A stretch of DNA of 64,000 nucleotides from Deroplatys truncata (GCA_030765065.1 CM060989.1:36013501-36077500), one strand, 5' to 3'. Positions 42,380 through 53,770 are shown, numbered from the stretch's first letter. Notes: generated by a model from the letters alone, not told the origin. Translations and numbers: made by a program.

Positions 42380-44215
42380 GATATGATTTTTACGATTTTA
42401 AATCATCATTAACGTCTAAACAATATGAAGATCGGCTCAGGAATGCATTTGGCAAAGAAGTCACACTTAAGGCAATAATTTATAATTGGTACAGTGAATT
42501 AAAAGAGATTGGCTTTTTCTTAATAATAAATTTCGTGAAGGACTCCCAAGAACAGCTGTTAAAGGTGGAAATATTACCGCTGCTCGAGCAGTGCTTGAAG
42601 AAGATCGACGGGCATCTTATGAATTTATTTGGGCGACATTGGGCATTGGTATGAATCAAATCCAAAACATTCGTCAACAGTTAGACGTGAGAAAACCTTT
42701 TTGTCCACATAATGGATGTATTCCACATATATTGACTACAGATCTAAAACATCAATACATTCACTGGTGCCAATTTTGGTTTGTAATATTGATACTGATG
42801 TTGAATCTTGGATTTATTATTATGATCCTGAAAAGAAAAGTCAATCGAATCACTGGATCTTTCGAACAGAACCTAAGCCTACAAACTTCCGACGAATTCA
42901 CAGTACTGGTAAGAAAATAGTCGCTAGTTTTTTTTCTCTAAAATGGAACATATTGCTACAATAGCATCAGAAGTTTGACGTACCGTTACTACCGATTGGT
43001 ATACAAATGTCTGTTTACTGCAAATTTTTACTTTCTCTGCTACGTATAGTAAGTAGGGGAAGTATTGCATTCCACCCAAAAATTCGATACCGAGATTGCA
43101 CCGGAAGTACATGTTTTGAGACCCCCTGAATCCAAAAAAAAACATTTTTGGAAACATGTCCGTGTGTGTGTCTGTGAACAGCATAACTCAGAAACGAACA
43201 GTCGGACAAACACCAAACTTGGTATTTAGGTTCAGTATCTTCCAGAGATGCGACAAGAAGGTTTTCAAGAAAATACCCCCACCCCAGATTAACCTTTACA
43301 TGGAACATTTTTCGAAAATTTTAATTTTCTCAAAAATGGCTCTAACAATTTTGATTAAAATATCATATGTTTAAGATATTTTAATGACAAATGAAATGTA
43401 TATCTCGAATTTTCTGGGAATGTCTCCAAAAGTATTCTTCATTGTGAACGACTTTTGCATAACTGGTAAACCATAAGAGATAGAGAAAACTTTTACTACA
43501 CAAAAAATGTAGATCGCCTTAAAATACACAATTTATGTCATATACATTTTTTTTGTTGAGTGAACCATTTTCGAGATATTGTTTGTTATTCCCTTAAATT
43601 TTCCAATACTTATACTTTTTCTCAAATTCGTTATTCATTTTTTTGTCCTGGTAATGCAAAGAGAATGGAATACTCCACATAGCAACCAGCTCTTAAAATA
43701 TTTGACTATCGCTTAAAGCCTAGCAATTCCCCTTGCATCTACAAGAAAATTCGCAATAAGATTAACATCTCGATTAACATGAAGTAGATGGAGAATAAGC
43801 GTTTGTTAAAATAGTTTGTACAAGAGTAGAGAAAGTCATGTGAGTGTAACACATCAGATTTTTTAAACAGTTCGTGAAAAAACGCCCAAAAGTAAAAATA
43901 ATGTTACATCATGACAACGCATCGTCACATACAGCAAAACTAACAACTGAGTATCTGGATGCCCTAAAGGTCAGCACCATGGAACCCCCACCATATAACC
44001 CTGACCTAGCACCTTGTTATTTCTTTTTGTTTCCAAAAATTAAAGATAAAATCCGTGGAATCACTTACTCGTCATCAGATGAAGCAGTGGATTATTATAA
44101 AAACCTAGTTTTCTGAAGTGCCTCAGGAAGAGTGGCATCATTGCTTTAAGGACTGGTTTCATCGAATGCAAAAATGTATTGATGTTAAAGGGGAATATTT
44201 TAAAAACAATAAAAT
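42380..44215 (+). pseudogene. mariner transposase pseudogene, interrupted by H13
   Basis: The remnant DNA-binding region reads ..RNAFGKEVTLKAIIYNWY.. and ..ARAVLEEDRRASYEFIW.. (42440-42640). The first catalytic region is DTDVESWIYYYDPEKKSQS (about 42800), continuing to ..TTDWYTNVCLLQ, where H13 is inserted. After it come KKRPKVKIMLHHDNASSHT with the second aspartate, and YNPDLAPCYFFLFPKIKDK. The third aspartate (normally APCDFF) is tyrosine here. A frameshift near 44110 precedes ..VPQEEWHHCFKDWFHRMQK.. It is similar to the mariner at 14229-15748 (shared LTTEYL and SWIY.Y.PE blocks) and different from those at 22812 and 59809. Confidence 0.88.
43025..43864 (+). repeat. H-family repeat copy H13, full length, inserted in a mariner
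   Basis: From tttttactttctctgctacg to gagtagagaaagtcatgtgagtgtaacacatcagattttt. The left flank is gcaaa and the right flank aaacagttcg, both from the mariner transposase region. One mismatch lies in the 5' subterminal motif (ACTTTCTCTGCT). Confidence 0.93.
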
Positions 44216-44279
44216 CATTTAAATGTTTTAAAACTAATCCTTGTTTGATTTTCTAAACATTTTCAGTGTTGCCCTCGTA

Positions 44280-45390
44280 GTACATTGTTTTCTTTTTTAA
44301 GAGGCAAGTTAAAATGTTTACAATATTACGTTACTTTCAGCTCGCTGGGTGTTGACCATATTGATACTGTTATCAGAATACTGAAAATTGACATCGTATC
44401 ACCCTCTTGTTTATGCAATAAATGTTCTGAAAATATATGTACTGAAAATCTAATTTTATATAAACCGCTCGTTCTACTATGTGCAGTGTCATTCCAACTT
44501 TATCAGCAGTGAATTACAAATAATCCGCGAACCAATTGCTGTGCATGTTCCGGGAAAACGATTTTAATTGAGTTTTTTCGTTGCAATGTTGTCATCTTTT
44601 TAACATACTCTTGATTACCAAGAAATTGAAAAATGATTGGCTGTGACAATACCTTTCTGAAAACGTGTAAGCTTTGTACGAAAATCAATGCGAAGTAAAA
44701 CATGAGAAACGCAGTATCATTTTACCGATAGTCATGGTATTCGCTGTTGAGCGTAATGTTTACATTGGAGTTCGTAATCTTGTCACGAAATGCAGTATCA
44801 TTTTACTGATAGTCATGGTATTCGCTGTTGAGCGTAATGTTTACATTGGAGTGCGTGACAGCTCAGTGTCATTCTAACATCTAGCTGAAAACACCCAAGT
44901 TACTGTAAATTCCAATGTGGAGCAAATAACAATACGACATTTTTCCGTGCGTAGATTTAAAAGAGAAGGTTAAATAATGCATAGACTCTTCAAGAACTTG
45001 ATAACTAAATCAGGCAAGTACTTATCGAAATTATAGATAGAGAGTTGCAGAAGTTGTTTCAGAATTTTCTAGGCCGTTGTAATCTCTGAATTCAGAAAGA
45101 TGGACATTATCTTCAAAATATGCTTTGATAAAAGCTAAGATCAACGTTACGTCTTAGTAGTGCATTATTTGTATGAGACGGTAGGCCTAATTTCCGCCAT
45201 TCACCGCACTTGAGTTTTTGTATCGTGCAAGAGCGCGCTCTCATCTCCCCAGTAAACGGCGCTGCACGGCCCGCTAGAACGCCAGCAGGTTTGAAATGGT
45301 CCTCACTGTACATTGGAATAGTTGCTCAGTGGTAATGATGTTTACTGAAACATTAGCTTTTACTTTGACTTGTCTTTAAATTCGCACGCG
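44280..45390. other. Unannotated stretch with one tandem duplication
   Basis: Apart from the 81-bp duplication described separately, I see no repeat or gene. A GC-richer segment near 45190-45300 has no domain. Confidence 0.4.
44711..44855 (+). repeat. Tandem duplication, two units of 81 bp
   Basis: gcagtatcattttac at 44711 recurs at 44792. The two copies are nearly identical through ggtattcgctgttgagcg and taatgtttacattggag. Only a few substitutions separate them, so the duplication looks recent. Confidence 0.9.
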
Positions 45391-45394
45391 CACC

Positions 45395-45545
45395 ACACAC
45401 ATACACACACAAACAGACTCTGGGGAGAATTGTCAATAATCTTGGCTAAAGAAAAATCCCTACCTCCAGCCGGATTGGAAACAGGGCCATCTAGATTTGG
45501 AGGCTAGCGTGCAAATCACCAGCCAAAGAGGCAGACAATTCGTAA
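45395..45545 (-). repeat. SINE-D copy (tRNA-derived)
   Basis: On the minus strand the head reads tgcctctttggctggtgatt, ..cacgctagcctcc.., then a decayed B box (tttccaatccgg). Shares order with 22565-22735. Confidence 0.55.
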
Positions 45546-45849
45546 TCTAGTCCCGAGGTTTGATGGCGACGTACAATACATACGAACATAGTGCTGATTC
45601 CTATTTGGTTCCCTGCATTGCTTTGTGTAGTAGTGATGCTGTGCTATGGACAGATAGGTGTACGTAATCTCATAACACTACATATAATTGTTTCTCTATA
45701 TAGTGGTTTTCCGGAAATTAGGCTTTATTTTCCACGATCTGAAAGTATAAATCAGAGAAGCTGCAGAAGGTTAATAAGCCGACACAAGCATCTGGTCTAT
45801 GTCTACTGATTCGGATAGTGTTTAGCAGCACTTAAATTACCAGGCTGAG

Positions 45850-46255
45850 CCTGATCTCAGCCATCATGTACATACATAACACGTATTGGACAGACATACT
45901 TCTATAGCGCACAAACATCTCCTCAACCGTGACCTTCCTCCTGTATGTGACCTATGCAGATCCAAACTCACAGTTCATCATCTCGTTACAACCTGCTATC
46001 GCTATGTACAACACAGAGAAAGATGTGACATCCCCAGCAGCGTACCAGACACCCTAAACTCAGCACAACAAAGAACTTTATGAAAGCGACAAAATTGTAT
46101 AACAATATGTAACACACCTATCTAGAGAATTTAATGTTGTATGTGCTATTATTGTTTAAAATATTGTATTTTCATTGTAATCATGTTCTGTATTCTAAAG
46201 AAGTCGCAAAATTACTTTAAAGTTGAAGTTACAATAAAGAATACATAATGATAAT
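45850..46255 (+). mobile_element. LINE 3' end with Zn-binding motif
   Basis: A 65-codon frame (45886-46083) reads ..RHTSIAHKHLLNRDLPPV.. and CDLCRSKLTVHHLVTTC (C-x2-C-x7-H-x4-C), then ..PDTLNSAQQRTL. This is the classic extreme C-terminus of Jockey-like insect LINEs, with H-x-HLL and a knuckle. A 3' UTR with aataaagaat and a (TGA/TAA)n-like tail follows. Only the last part of the element is present. Confidence 0.75.
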
Positions 46256-46379
46256 AATATGTGTATCGCCTGATAGATTTCCTAGGCGCCAGTGCTTTTC
46301 AGATGTTTATATTAGTTTTATAGAAATGCATTTTTACAGATTTTTATTTCTGTAGCTATTATGTTGTTATTATTATTAT

Positions 46380-47226
46380 TATTACTTTCTCTGCTATGTA
46401 TAGTAAGTAGGGGAAGTACTGTATTCCGCCCAAAAATTCGGCGTCAAGATTTCACGAAATATGTTTTGAGGCCCCCTGAATTAAAAAACAGTACTTTTAG
46501 AAAAGGTCCGTGAGTGTGTCTGAGCAGCATAACTCAGAACCGCAAAGTCGGATAAACACCAAACTTGGTATTTAAGTTCACTATCTTCCAAGAATGCGAC
46601 ACGAAGATTTTCAAGAAAATCCGCCACCCCCAACTACCCCTTACATGGAACATTTTTCGAAAATTTTTATTTAAAAAAATAGCTCTAACGATTTTGGATA
46701 AAATACCATATCTTAAACATATTTACATAACAAAATGCATATCTTGGATTTTCTGGGAATAGCCTGTTAAGTCCACTTCATTCGGAAGGAATTTTGTATA
46801 ATCTTGTATAACTGGTAAACTTTAAACGATAGACGAAAACGTACTACACAAAAAAATGTAGATCTCTTTAAAACACAATTTATTTGAAATACGTTTTTGC
46901 GGCATAAGCCATTAATGAGATATCCATTATTATTGGTTCGAATTGTTCATTTTTTGGTCATTCTTTAAAATCCTTTCAACATTCAGTTGTTTCTCACGAT
47001 TGCATGGAATTTTAAGGCCAGCATATAGCGTCCAGTTCTTAAACATGTGACTATCGCTGTTATGTTTTATCTTAACGAAATGTTTAATGTAGGTATTTCT
47101 ACAAAGGTTTATTTGGTTTGAAACATAGTATACATAAAAATATGTTTTAGTAAGAATAGTTTGTATACTGATTAATAAACGATAGAAGGTCGAGAAAGTC
47201 ACGTGAATGTATCACATCAGATTTTC
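46380..47226 (+). repeat. H-family repeat copy H14, older subfamily
   Basis: From attactttctctgctatgtat to gtcgagaaagtcacgtgaatgtatcacatcagatttt. The 5' flank is a (TTA)n run. Internal blocks (tactacacaaaaaaatgtagatctctttaaaac) group it with H6 and H7. Confidence 0.88.
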
Positions 47227-47935
47227 TTAGGCTTCGTTTCGCATAGAAGACGCATTGCACACAGTACACTTTTGTAGCAGTGAGCTTCACAAGCACTAAA
47301 ATTGGCAGATATAATCACTAATAAAACTAACATGGTAAATCTAACGTAGTATATATTGTAACATTCATATGTAATTCTCTCGTGTGTAATAAAGCAGGAA
47401 AGTTTAATTGCCTGCGGTTAGAAATATTCAGACATTATTCCTAGTAAAATTCCGCACACATGAGGCAAAGTCAATTTTTCTGTAGCGTTGCGTTGACTCA
47501 AAATTATCTTACGTGTTTAAAATTTGTAGTGAAGTTTCCAATAAGATTTCTGAAATAAATCTTCCGATGTATGATGAGGAGAGTGTTTTACTATCTTTCC
47601 AAATGTTTTAACGAAAATCGTGTGGTTACTTTCTGTCCTACAAATCATTAGTAGCAGATATGAATTATTTGTATGCCAATTCTAGTATTTCTGGTTATTT
47701 CATTTCACACTGATGCAGTTCACATCTCAGTGCACTTAGGATCATTTATCAGTATCAAAATGTACATATTCAGATCCAAAATCAACAGCTATTTGAATTA
47801 AGGAAGTGAAATATGGCCTGCTCAAGCTACTAAATAGTCTATGTCCGCAGTATATATTTCAACGTGCTCATCTCGAAAGGTCTGCTTCATTTTGTAAGTT
47901 AAGTGAGCTTTACCGGTGCTAGAACTAGCTTGGGA
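47227..47935. other. Unannotated sequence
   Basis: No recognised features between H14 and the transposase relic. Confidence 0.4.
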
Positions 47936-47939
47936 GCAT

Positions 47940-48490
47940 TCTCGTATTGCGAGAACTGATTGTCCAGCGGTCTTTTTTTAAAATATTGACACTTCTATAA
48001 GATATATTCAGTGTTCTGAGAAATTTGGAAAATTTCATAGGAATCAGAAATTTCGCAAACCTCGACTTGGAAAGTTATTTAAATTTTAAGTCGTCCTCCG
48101 TGGTGTAGTTGTTATCATGCTAGTCTCTAGTTCCCGAGGTCGCGGTTTCAAACCCGGCGGAGAGCGATGGATTTTTTTCGGGCGTAAAAATACTTAGCAT
48201 AGCTTCCTTCGGAAGGGAAGTAAAGCCGGTGGTCCCGTGTCTTAGATTTACGCACGTAAGAGAACCTCAAGCTTGATAAGGAGGCCTCTGAGCAAAAATT
48301 CCTGTCTTTCACGCCCAATATAAAATGGGACGCTAAGAACCACAGTAGTTAAAGCGCGTCCATAAATAAAAAAACTCAACTCAATTTAACTTTTAAAATT
48401 GAAACCCTATAAGGTAACTGTAGTTCAGGAATTGCAACCACGCGATGTGAGTAGAGTTAGTTTCTGCAATTGCATGTTGATTATTAATGA
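47940..48490 (+). pseudogene. Transposase relic of the DUF4817/DDE family (copy 2), split by SINE-A
   Basis: Before the SINE: ..EKFGKFHRNQKFRKPRLGK.. (48020-48075). After it: LLKLKPYKVTVVQELQPRD then VSRVSFCNCML (48390-48480). It aligns with copy 1 at 9420-9740 (..RKPRVG..RFKNFK..YRITIVQELQPRD..), proving a common source. The DDE domain is missing in both. Confidence 0.7.
48090..48383 (+). repeat. SINE-A copy, full length
   Basis: Starts gtcgtcctccgtggtgtagt with A box TGGTGTAGTTG and B box GGTTTCAAACC. The full body ends in ataaataaaaaaactcaa. Flanks atttaaattttaa (48077-48089) and atttaacttttaa (48384-48396) form a 13-bp target duplication with one mismatch. This is the best reference copy of SINE-A in the window. 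Confidence 0.93.
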
Positions 48491-48499
48491 TCGTTCTAT

Positions 48500-49855
48500 T
48501 GAACCGTGTTTCATTTATTTGTTTTAGGAAGTAACATGGTTTAATTTACAGGGCCAGTAATAATTAATACGTTTTTTATGCAAATTTTCTTAAAAGGTGT
48601 GAGAGGTGTTTGCCGGCACGAGGACATAATTTCCAACATTTTCTAGGACGAAAGTATGCGGTTATAAGTCAGCAGTACTTGGTGTTTTAACGAAATACAT
48701 GCTTTCAGACAATCGCACACACTAGCCTGATTCTAATGCTGCAATTCACTACACCTTTGCTAGGCTAGGAGTTCCCGCAAAGAAAATTGGAAAGATTACA
48801 ACTTAAGCCCAACTTGTGCTGTTTTCCCCCTCCCCCTTGATCATGGCTTATACAACCACCTCAAGAACGGCCCAATGCTTCAAAAATGATGACGTGGGTC
48901 ATCGAGAGAAACAGTTAACATCCGAAGCTTCGAGAAAGATGTCGTCATGCATGACGTAATTCATCATTCCACAACTTAAAGCACCGTGCAGAGTTACAAT
49001 TGGCTGGTTTGCTTCACGCCACTGACGCCAGCGCTATTACGCTCGTGGTCAACTTCAGCAACTCCTGGGTAGGCAGCAGTGGCACTCTTCGGCCAGGGAC
49101 CGAGACTCGTATTCTGGTTTTGTGACGGCGAGATTTGACGTAAACCACCAAGAGCAACCTTTTGGCTTTTCTAAATTATTTTCAGCTGTTTGGTAAGCTG
49201 AAAAATTTATCCTTTATACTCTTGGTGTTTCTAAATTCACATTTACGGGAGAAGCATTCATATTTTTCACTTCGTGTAACATTGCATTGTATTATTTGTT
49301 GTGTGATAAATATTCCCGTTTTCTAGGGCAACTTAAATTGTAAAAAGGTGAAAGAGTATATTACATTGTCGGCTCCAAGCATATTATTAGTAAATTACAA
49401 AACTGTTAAAATGTTAAAGCAAGCTGGCGATGAAAGTGTTAACAAATGCAAAACTTTATAATAAATTGTTAACATATGTGGCGGTGATTCTTTTCAATTC
49501 CTAGCTCCTACGCCATAGTCCTTTCCACAATATTTGACACCTCTGGGCAGGCCGGAAAAAGTTGCATTTTAAAATATATAAACTTATAATATACATAATC
49601 ATTCTGTGTTTCTTTCTCGTATTAGCTCATTTTATTTGCATTTTTAAATTATTCTATGGAATAAAAAACGTCCAAGTCTTTGAGATAGCGTGCATACGTT
49701 CCAACACGCTTTCCAGGTTCAATCTCTCTTCTGAACTCCGAGAATAAGTATATAGGTGTTTCTTGCGGCAGGAAGGGGTAAGGGGAAACGTCGCTAACAA
49801 TGTGAATTTGAGCTGGTGTACCTCATAATCTAGGAAGAACCAAATGTAAGAAAAA
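48500..49855. other. Unannotated stretch, about 1.3 kb
   Basis: No gene recognised. The 49000-49150 part is GC-richer. A short acceptor-like ttattttcag followed by gtaagctg at 49180-49200 is too small to interpret. Confidence 0.4.
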
Positions 49856-49859
49856 TAAG

Positions 49860-50395
49860 ATGAAAGATGTGTATATAACAAGGAATGTAGCAGCAAAGGA
49901 AGTATGTGGCATAATAGTTCAGCAAAGCAAACAAAGGTTTGAATTCTCCAGCCACCTATTGCCCTCTAATTTACTTGACCAGCAATTCTTCCCTTCACTG
50001 AAGAATAAATTTCCTGAAAAAATGCTTTCTGCTGTTGTGCAGTCTTATTCATTTTTAAATAAATCTAAGTTAAAAACAGAACTGCACATCATTTAATCTC
50101 GTGATGATTTTCAAGAAATTAAAAGTTCAATAGCACTTTAGCATTTCTCAAGTTTTTAATTGAAAATAGCCTTCAAGAACCCTTTGGAGAGGTTAGAAGC
50201 ACCATGGATGAAGATAGGCTGTCTACTCTTGCCATGCTATCCATTGAAAACGAAATGATCCACAAGCTTCCAGATTTCAACGAGAGAGTGATAGACAGAT
50301 TTGCCACGAAAAAGGAAAAGAGGATGGACTTTCTCTACAAACGTACCTCTACAGGAGATTCAACTCCATCAACGTATTCAGGATCATTTTAAGGT
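49860..50395 (+). pseudogene. hAT-type transposase C-terminal relic (ZMYM1/dimerisation region)
   Basis: Open segments read ..FPSLKNKFPEKMLSAVVQSY.. and ..SFLNKSKLKTELHII (to 50095), then a stop and ..SRDDFQEIKSS.. The second frame at 50195-50392 reads RSTMDEDRLSTLAMLSIENE and ..LPDFNERVIDRFATKKEKR.. This is the C-terminal dimerisation region of hAT transposases of the ZMYM1-like type. The conserved middle (TTAEAERCFS-like block) is missing between EPFGEV and RSTMDED, so an internal deletion has joined the flanks. It is a non-functional relic. Confidence 0.75.
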
Positions 50396-50399
50396 AATT

Positions 50400-50905
50400 T
50401 TAGAACTACAGTATATTTGAAATAATTTATAAAATAAAATCTTTTGGAAAGGTAAATATCATAATGCAGTAAAAGTGGTGAATCCCCTGTCATTTTAGGC
50501 ATTAGCCGCCACGGCCTACGGGTACGGGAAAAGCCCAAGGGTGCAAACTTCAGCTAAATGCTCTAAATATAGGTATATCCCGTCATTTATAACACCTGCT
50601 CTGGGGATGCAGCCTGTCAAATCGAGAAATACAGATTGATTCAATCCCTTTGTGACTTTCTAAGTAATGATTTCCTACTCTCCTCGATTACAGATGCTCT
50701 TTGTGTAAGTTTGATATGTCAGAATGCGGAGTCATCAACAGAACGCACACTTTAACGATACAAAACGTGGTCTATAGCGTCATTTCCTCCTTCACAGTAA
50801 CTTCAGGAAATAGTCGCGCTGATGGGCGATGGGAAATATTCGGATATGAACACGCGATCGATGTAGAATTTGTAATAGCACGGCGAAATGGAATGATGGT
50901 AATTT
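50400..50905. other. Unannotated sequence
   Basis: No recognised repeat. A frame at 50701-50907 has no domain. Confidence 0.4.
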
Positions 50906-50910
50906 AATGC

Positions 50911-51183
50911 GTGCAATGTGTTCCAGCGATGAAAGCCGATTTCACTTTCGTTTCATCGCATGCGTCTAGCTTTTTGGTTCAAACACTGCAGGTCATAACG
51001 CATGAAAAGTTGACTATTGCACATTGTGCTGATGACATTGCAATTCTGAGCAAAGTCACTTGTGAATCAAGTCGGAGAGCTTTACCACTCCCTGTGAAGA
51101 AATCAATATATGGTTCAAACTTTGAAAAATCACTAGTCAAGTTCACATACAAGATAAACATCAGTGAGTATCCTGTTAAATAA
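50911..51183 (+). pseudogene. Possible reverse transcriptase fragment
   Basis: A 90-codon frame contains ..LTIAHCADDIAILSKV.., reminiscent of the catalytic (Y/F)ADD box of LINE reverse transcriptases, with a cysteine in place of the aromatic residue. No other RT block is visible within 500 bp either side, so this is a small orphan fragment or a coincidence. Confidence 0.3.
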
Positions 51184-51204
51184 ATGATGCAGTAATACCC
51201 ACAT

Positions 51205-51655
51205 CACAAACCGAGCGGGATGTCTCACGCGGCAACGTCTGTGGCCCGGATTCGTTCCCCGGCGACTGCCTGTTCTGACCCATGGGTTTTTTTCGGGGTT
51301 TTCCCGGATCGTCAGGCGAATACTGGAGTGGTTTCTTTCAGCCCCGAATTTCCTGTCTCTCCAGTTTGTTCCCTTCACCCCGTTAGGATTATTTCAAGTG
51401 TCGGCGATGGTGTTTCGGTGCGGCGTGGTGGAAAAAGTATGCTCCCGTATCTTTCTCCTTGAGGGAAGTTGGACCCCCTCTGTGTAGGAGAGGTCTGCTG
51501 TCTGCATATCAGACCGCCAGGGTGTATCAATCTGGAAACTTAGGGACCCTGTCATTGCTGTGCCGTCACTCCTGGTTCTGGCCGACCAGTGTCTCCCCTC
51601 ACCTCATCCCTCGCTCCCGGAGACGCCCTCTCGTGGGGCGTAGATAGAATATCCT
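51205..51655 (+). repeat. SINE-B copy, plus orientation, near full length
   Basis: Starts at a tRNA-like region (accgagcgggatgtctcacg..gcccggattcgttcccc). The body follows: cccatgggtttttttcgggg, tcaggcgaatactggagtgg, cagtttgttcccttcacccc. Then come the distal block ggaaacttagggaccctgtc and the GC-rich 3' part ending near 51655. Unlike SINE-A it is GC-rich and about 450 bp long. Confidence 0.75.
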
Positions 51656-51839
51656 CTCTGGATCACTGCCAAGTCCCCTATATTATGGAAGATTAGCTAA
51701 GATACGATAACCACAACAGAAACTGTTAGACATCTCGACTTAATTTTAGCTAACAGATTCATATCAACTTAGTTAAGAAAATCAGGTGTCATATTCGTCT
51801 TCTGAAGCCCATCATATCGAGAAAATCGCCACTTGCTCA

Positions 51840-52012
51840 CAGTAAAAAATATTATTATATGATTCCCTTATCAGTCCTATAATCTGACAAGAGAGCGTAG
51901 AATTTTAAATCCGTCACATAGCGAACAGCTTTAAGAACTATTTATAATAAGCGTTTGTAAGAATAGTTTGTAGACGAGTGAGTGCAGAAAGCATATGAAT
52001 GTAACATTTATT
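51840..52012 (+). repeat. H-family fragment H15 (3' end only)
   Basis: It retains cacatagcgaacagctttaagaa, aataagcgtttgtaagaatag, gtagacgagtgagtgcagaaagcatatgaatgtaacat and the T-run. The 5' two thirds are missing, as for a truncated or decayed copy. Confidence 0.65.
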
Positions 52013-52129
52013 TTTTTCTTTTGGAGAGTATTATTCTCTTTAATTAATGCATCTATTCTTTTGACTTAAGTCAACCTGAAGTTATGGAAGGCATTAATAA
52101 CAGTAACAATAATAATGAGGTAGTGGTGG

Positions 52130-52665
52130 TAGTAGTAGTAGGGGTAAAAGTATGACGAACGGAGGGGCCCACGCAACTGCGGCAGAGCACTGCAAGTAGA
52201 TTTGCTTCTACGGTGACCGCTGGGATGGATGAATGAGGGGAGGGACCTGAAGGGCGAACAGATACGGATGCCGACGGCCGCAAGATGGACGGAGTCCCTA
52301 ACGTTTCCAATTCGAACGCATCCGACGTCGCCCGAGCCCACCCACAAACCTCTGAACCCCTGGCGGGTCCTAACTGAGCAGTCCCACAACGATGCCAGGG
52401 AAGAAATCTCTACAAAGCGTACATCCACCGCCCAACCGCAACCCGTCGGACACCGTCGCCTGGTCCTACAACCGTGAAACAGATGACAATGGAGATGATG
52501 GGTACAGGAAATGAGGAGAAGGATAGTCGTGGCAGAAGAGGAACCACCCCAGCATTCGCCTGCCGACCCGGGGAAACCACGATAAACTCGTGAGTCAGAG
52601 TGGACGGTTGCCGGTGATCGAACCCTGGACCTCCCGAATGCGAGACGTACACGTTACCACAGCGC
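52130..52665 (-). repeat. SINE-B copy, full length reference
   Basis: On the minus strand the head is tRNA-like, with B box gggttcgatcaccgg (52613-52630) and an A-box region near 52655. The body (tcgtggtttccccgggtcgg, ggcgaatgctggggtgg) and the long GC-rich distal part follow, ending near 52130 in a (TAG/TGG)-rich run. At about 500 bp it is long for a SINE and may be a composite of a tRNA-derived head and a second module. Confidence 0.8.
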
Positions 52666-52734
52666 CGTAGTAGTGGTGTTGGTGGTGCACAGCATGATTA
52701 ATTTTTGAACTGTGCTGCTCTCAAACTGGAGTAT

Positions 52735-52965
52735 TAGCATTATTGTTTCACAACAGTCTGGATTTGGCACCAAGCGATTTTCATTTTTTCTTCACCTGAA
52801 GAAATTGTTTGGTGGAAAACATTTCAACAACAATGTTGTGAAACAAGAAGTGCAGACTTGAATTTCATCATAGGCGGCATCATTCTTTGACGAAGGCATA
52901 CAAAAACTGGTTACCCGTTACAACAAATGTCTGAATAACGGCGCTGGCTATGTAGTGTAAGGTAA
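52735..52965 (+). pseudogene. mariner-type transposase C-terminal relic
   Basis: Spread over adjacent frames: ..SIQTVWIWHQAIFIF.. / ..FHFFLHLKKLFGGKHFNNN.. then ..FDEGIQKLVTRYNKCLNNG.. The LKK.LGGK.F block followed by GI.KL..R..KC is the usual C-terminus of SETMAR-like mariner transposases. Only about 70 residues remain and the TIR is not evident. Confidence 0.65.
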
Positions 52966-52999
52966 TGAATGATAATAAATTATTTGCAAAATAATGTTG

Positions 53000-53766
53000 T
53001 TGTTTTTTTTAAAAGTTATCGGCACTTAATTTAAAAACACACCCCGTAAGACAAATGTGCTACGCCACAAAGCTCACCCAAGTTTGATATGTAAACATTT
53101 TTTGCAAAACCTGAAACTAATAATTAAACTGTTCTTTTAAACGAGTTAATTTAAAAGTATATTTCTTAGCAAACTTGTTTTCTAGTTCAATAAGAAACAT
53201 ATATCTGAAATGTTGTTTAAAAGTTATGAAAATTGCATAGTCAGGAGCATTTTTTGTAAAATAACTTAAACAAGTGCATAATCTGAAAACGACCACACTT
53301 CTTTATACAGATACAAAATATGGAAACAGCTCAAAACACTCGATAAAATACTTTGGATTTTGGAAAATGCGCATAATTTCCAAAGATTGAAATCAGAATT
53401 AATGTTATTATTGGGGTGCAAGGGATAGTGAAGTGAATTCTATAAGCTCTCCTATCCAAATGCTCTCCTCAATCTGCCCGTAGTGCAAACTGCCTCTACG
53501 ATGAGGCTCTGGGGACCGAGTATTGGCGGTGTAACCACATCATATACAGAGGAAATGTTGTGTAGGTGGGAATCTCACGAATTGAACCCCTTTGGGCCAG
53601 CAGCCCATTGGGCACTAATGTTATAATTGCTTTCAAATCTCACAACATGAACCGGATATGGAATATACAGGGCATAAGTTACAAGGATGATTTCCGAGAA
53701 AATACCCTACACCTAGCAAAATATATTTGGATTCAAAAATATCAGAAAGAGTAGGTTCTAAACCTT
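53000..53766. other. Unannotated AT-rich sequence
   Basis: No gene or repeat recognised; frames are short. Confidence 0.4.
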
Positions 53767-53770
53767 AGAG

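Larger units (their letters stand above)
42180..44277 (+). mobile_element. mariner-like element with TIRs and TA flanks, carrying H13
   Basis: The termini CGAAGGCGATACTGAAAAG and, inverted, CGAGGGCAACACTGAAAAT match at most positions and are bordered by TA (42178-42179 and 44278-44279). Subtracting the H13 insert (about 840 bp) leaves about 1.26 kb, a full mariner length. Confidence 0.9.

Noticed and set aside
48090-48160. A functional tRNA gene
   Set aside because: The A and B boxes belong to SINE-A heads. The acceptor stem does not close, and the sequence continues into a SINE body with a target duplication.
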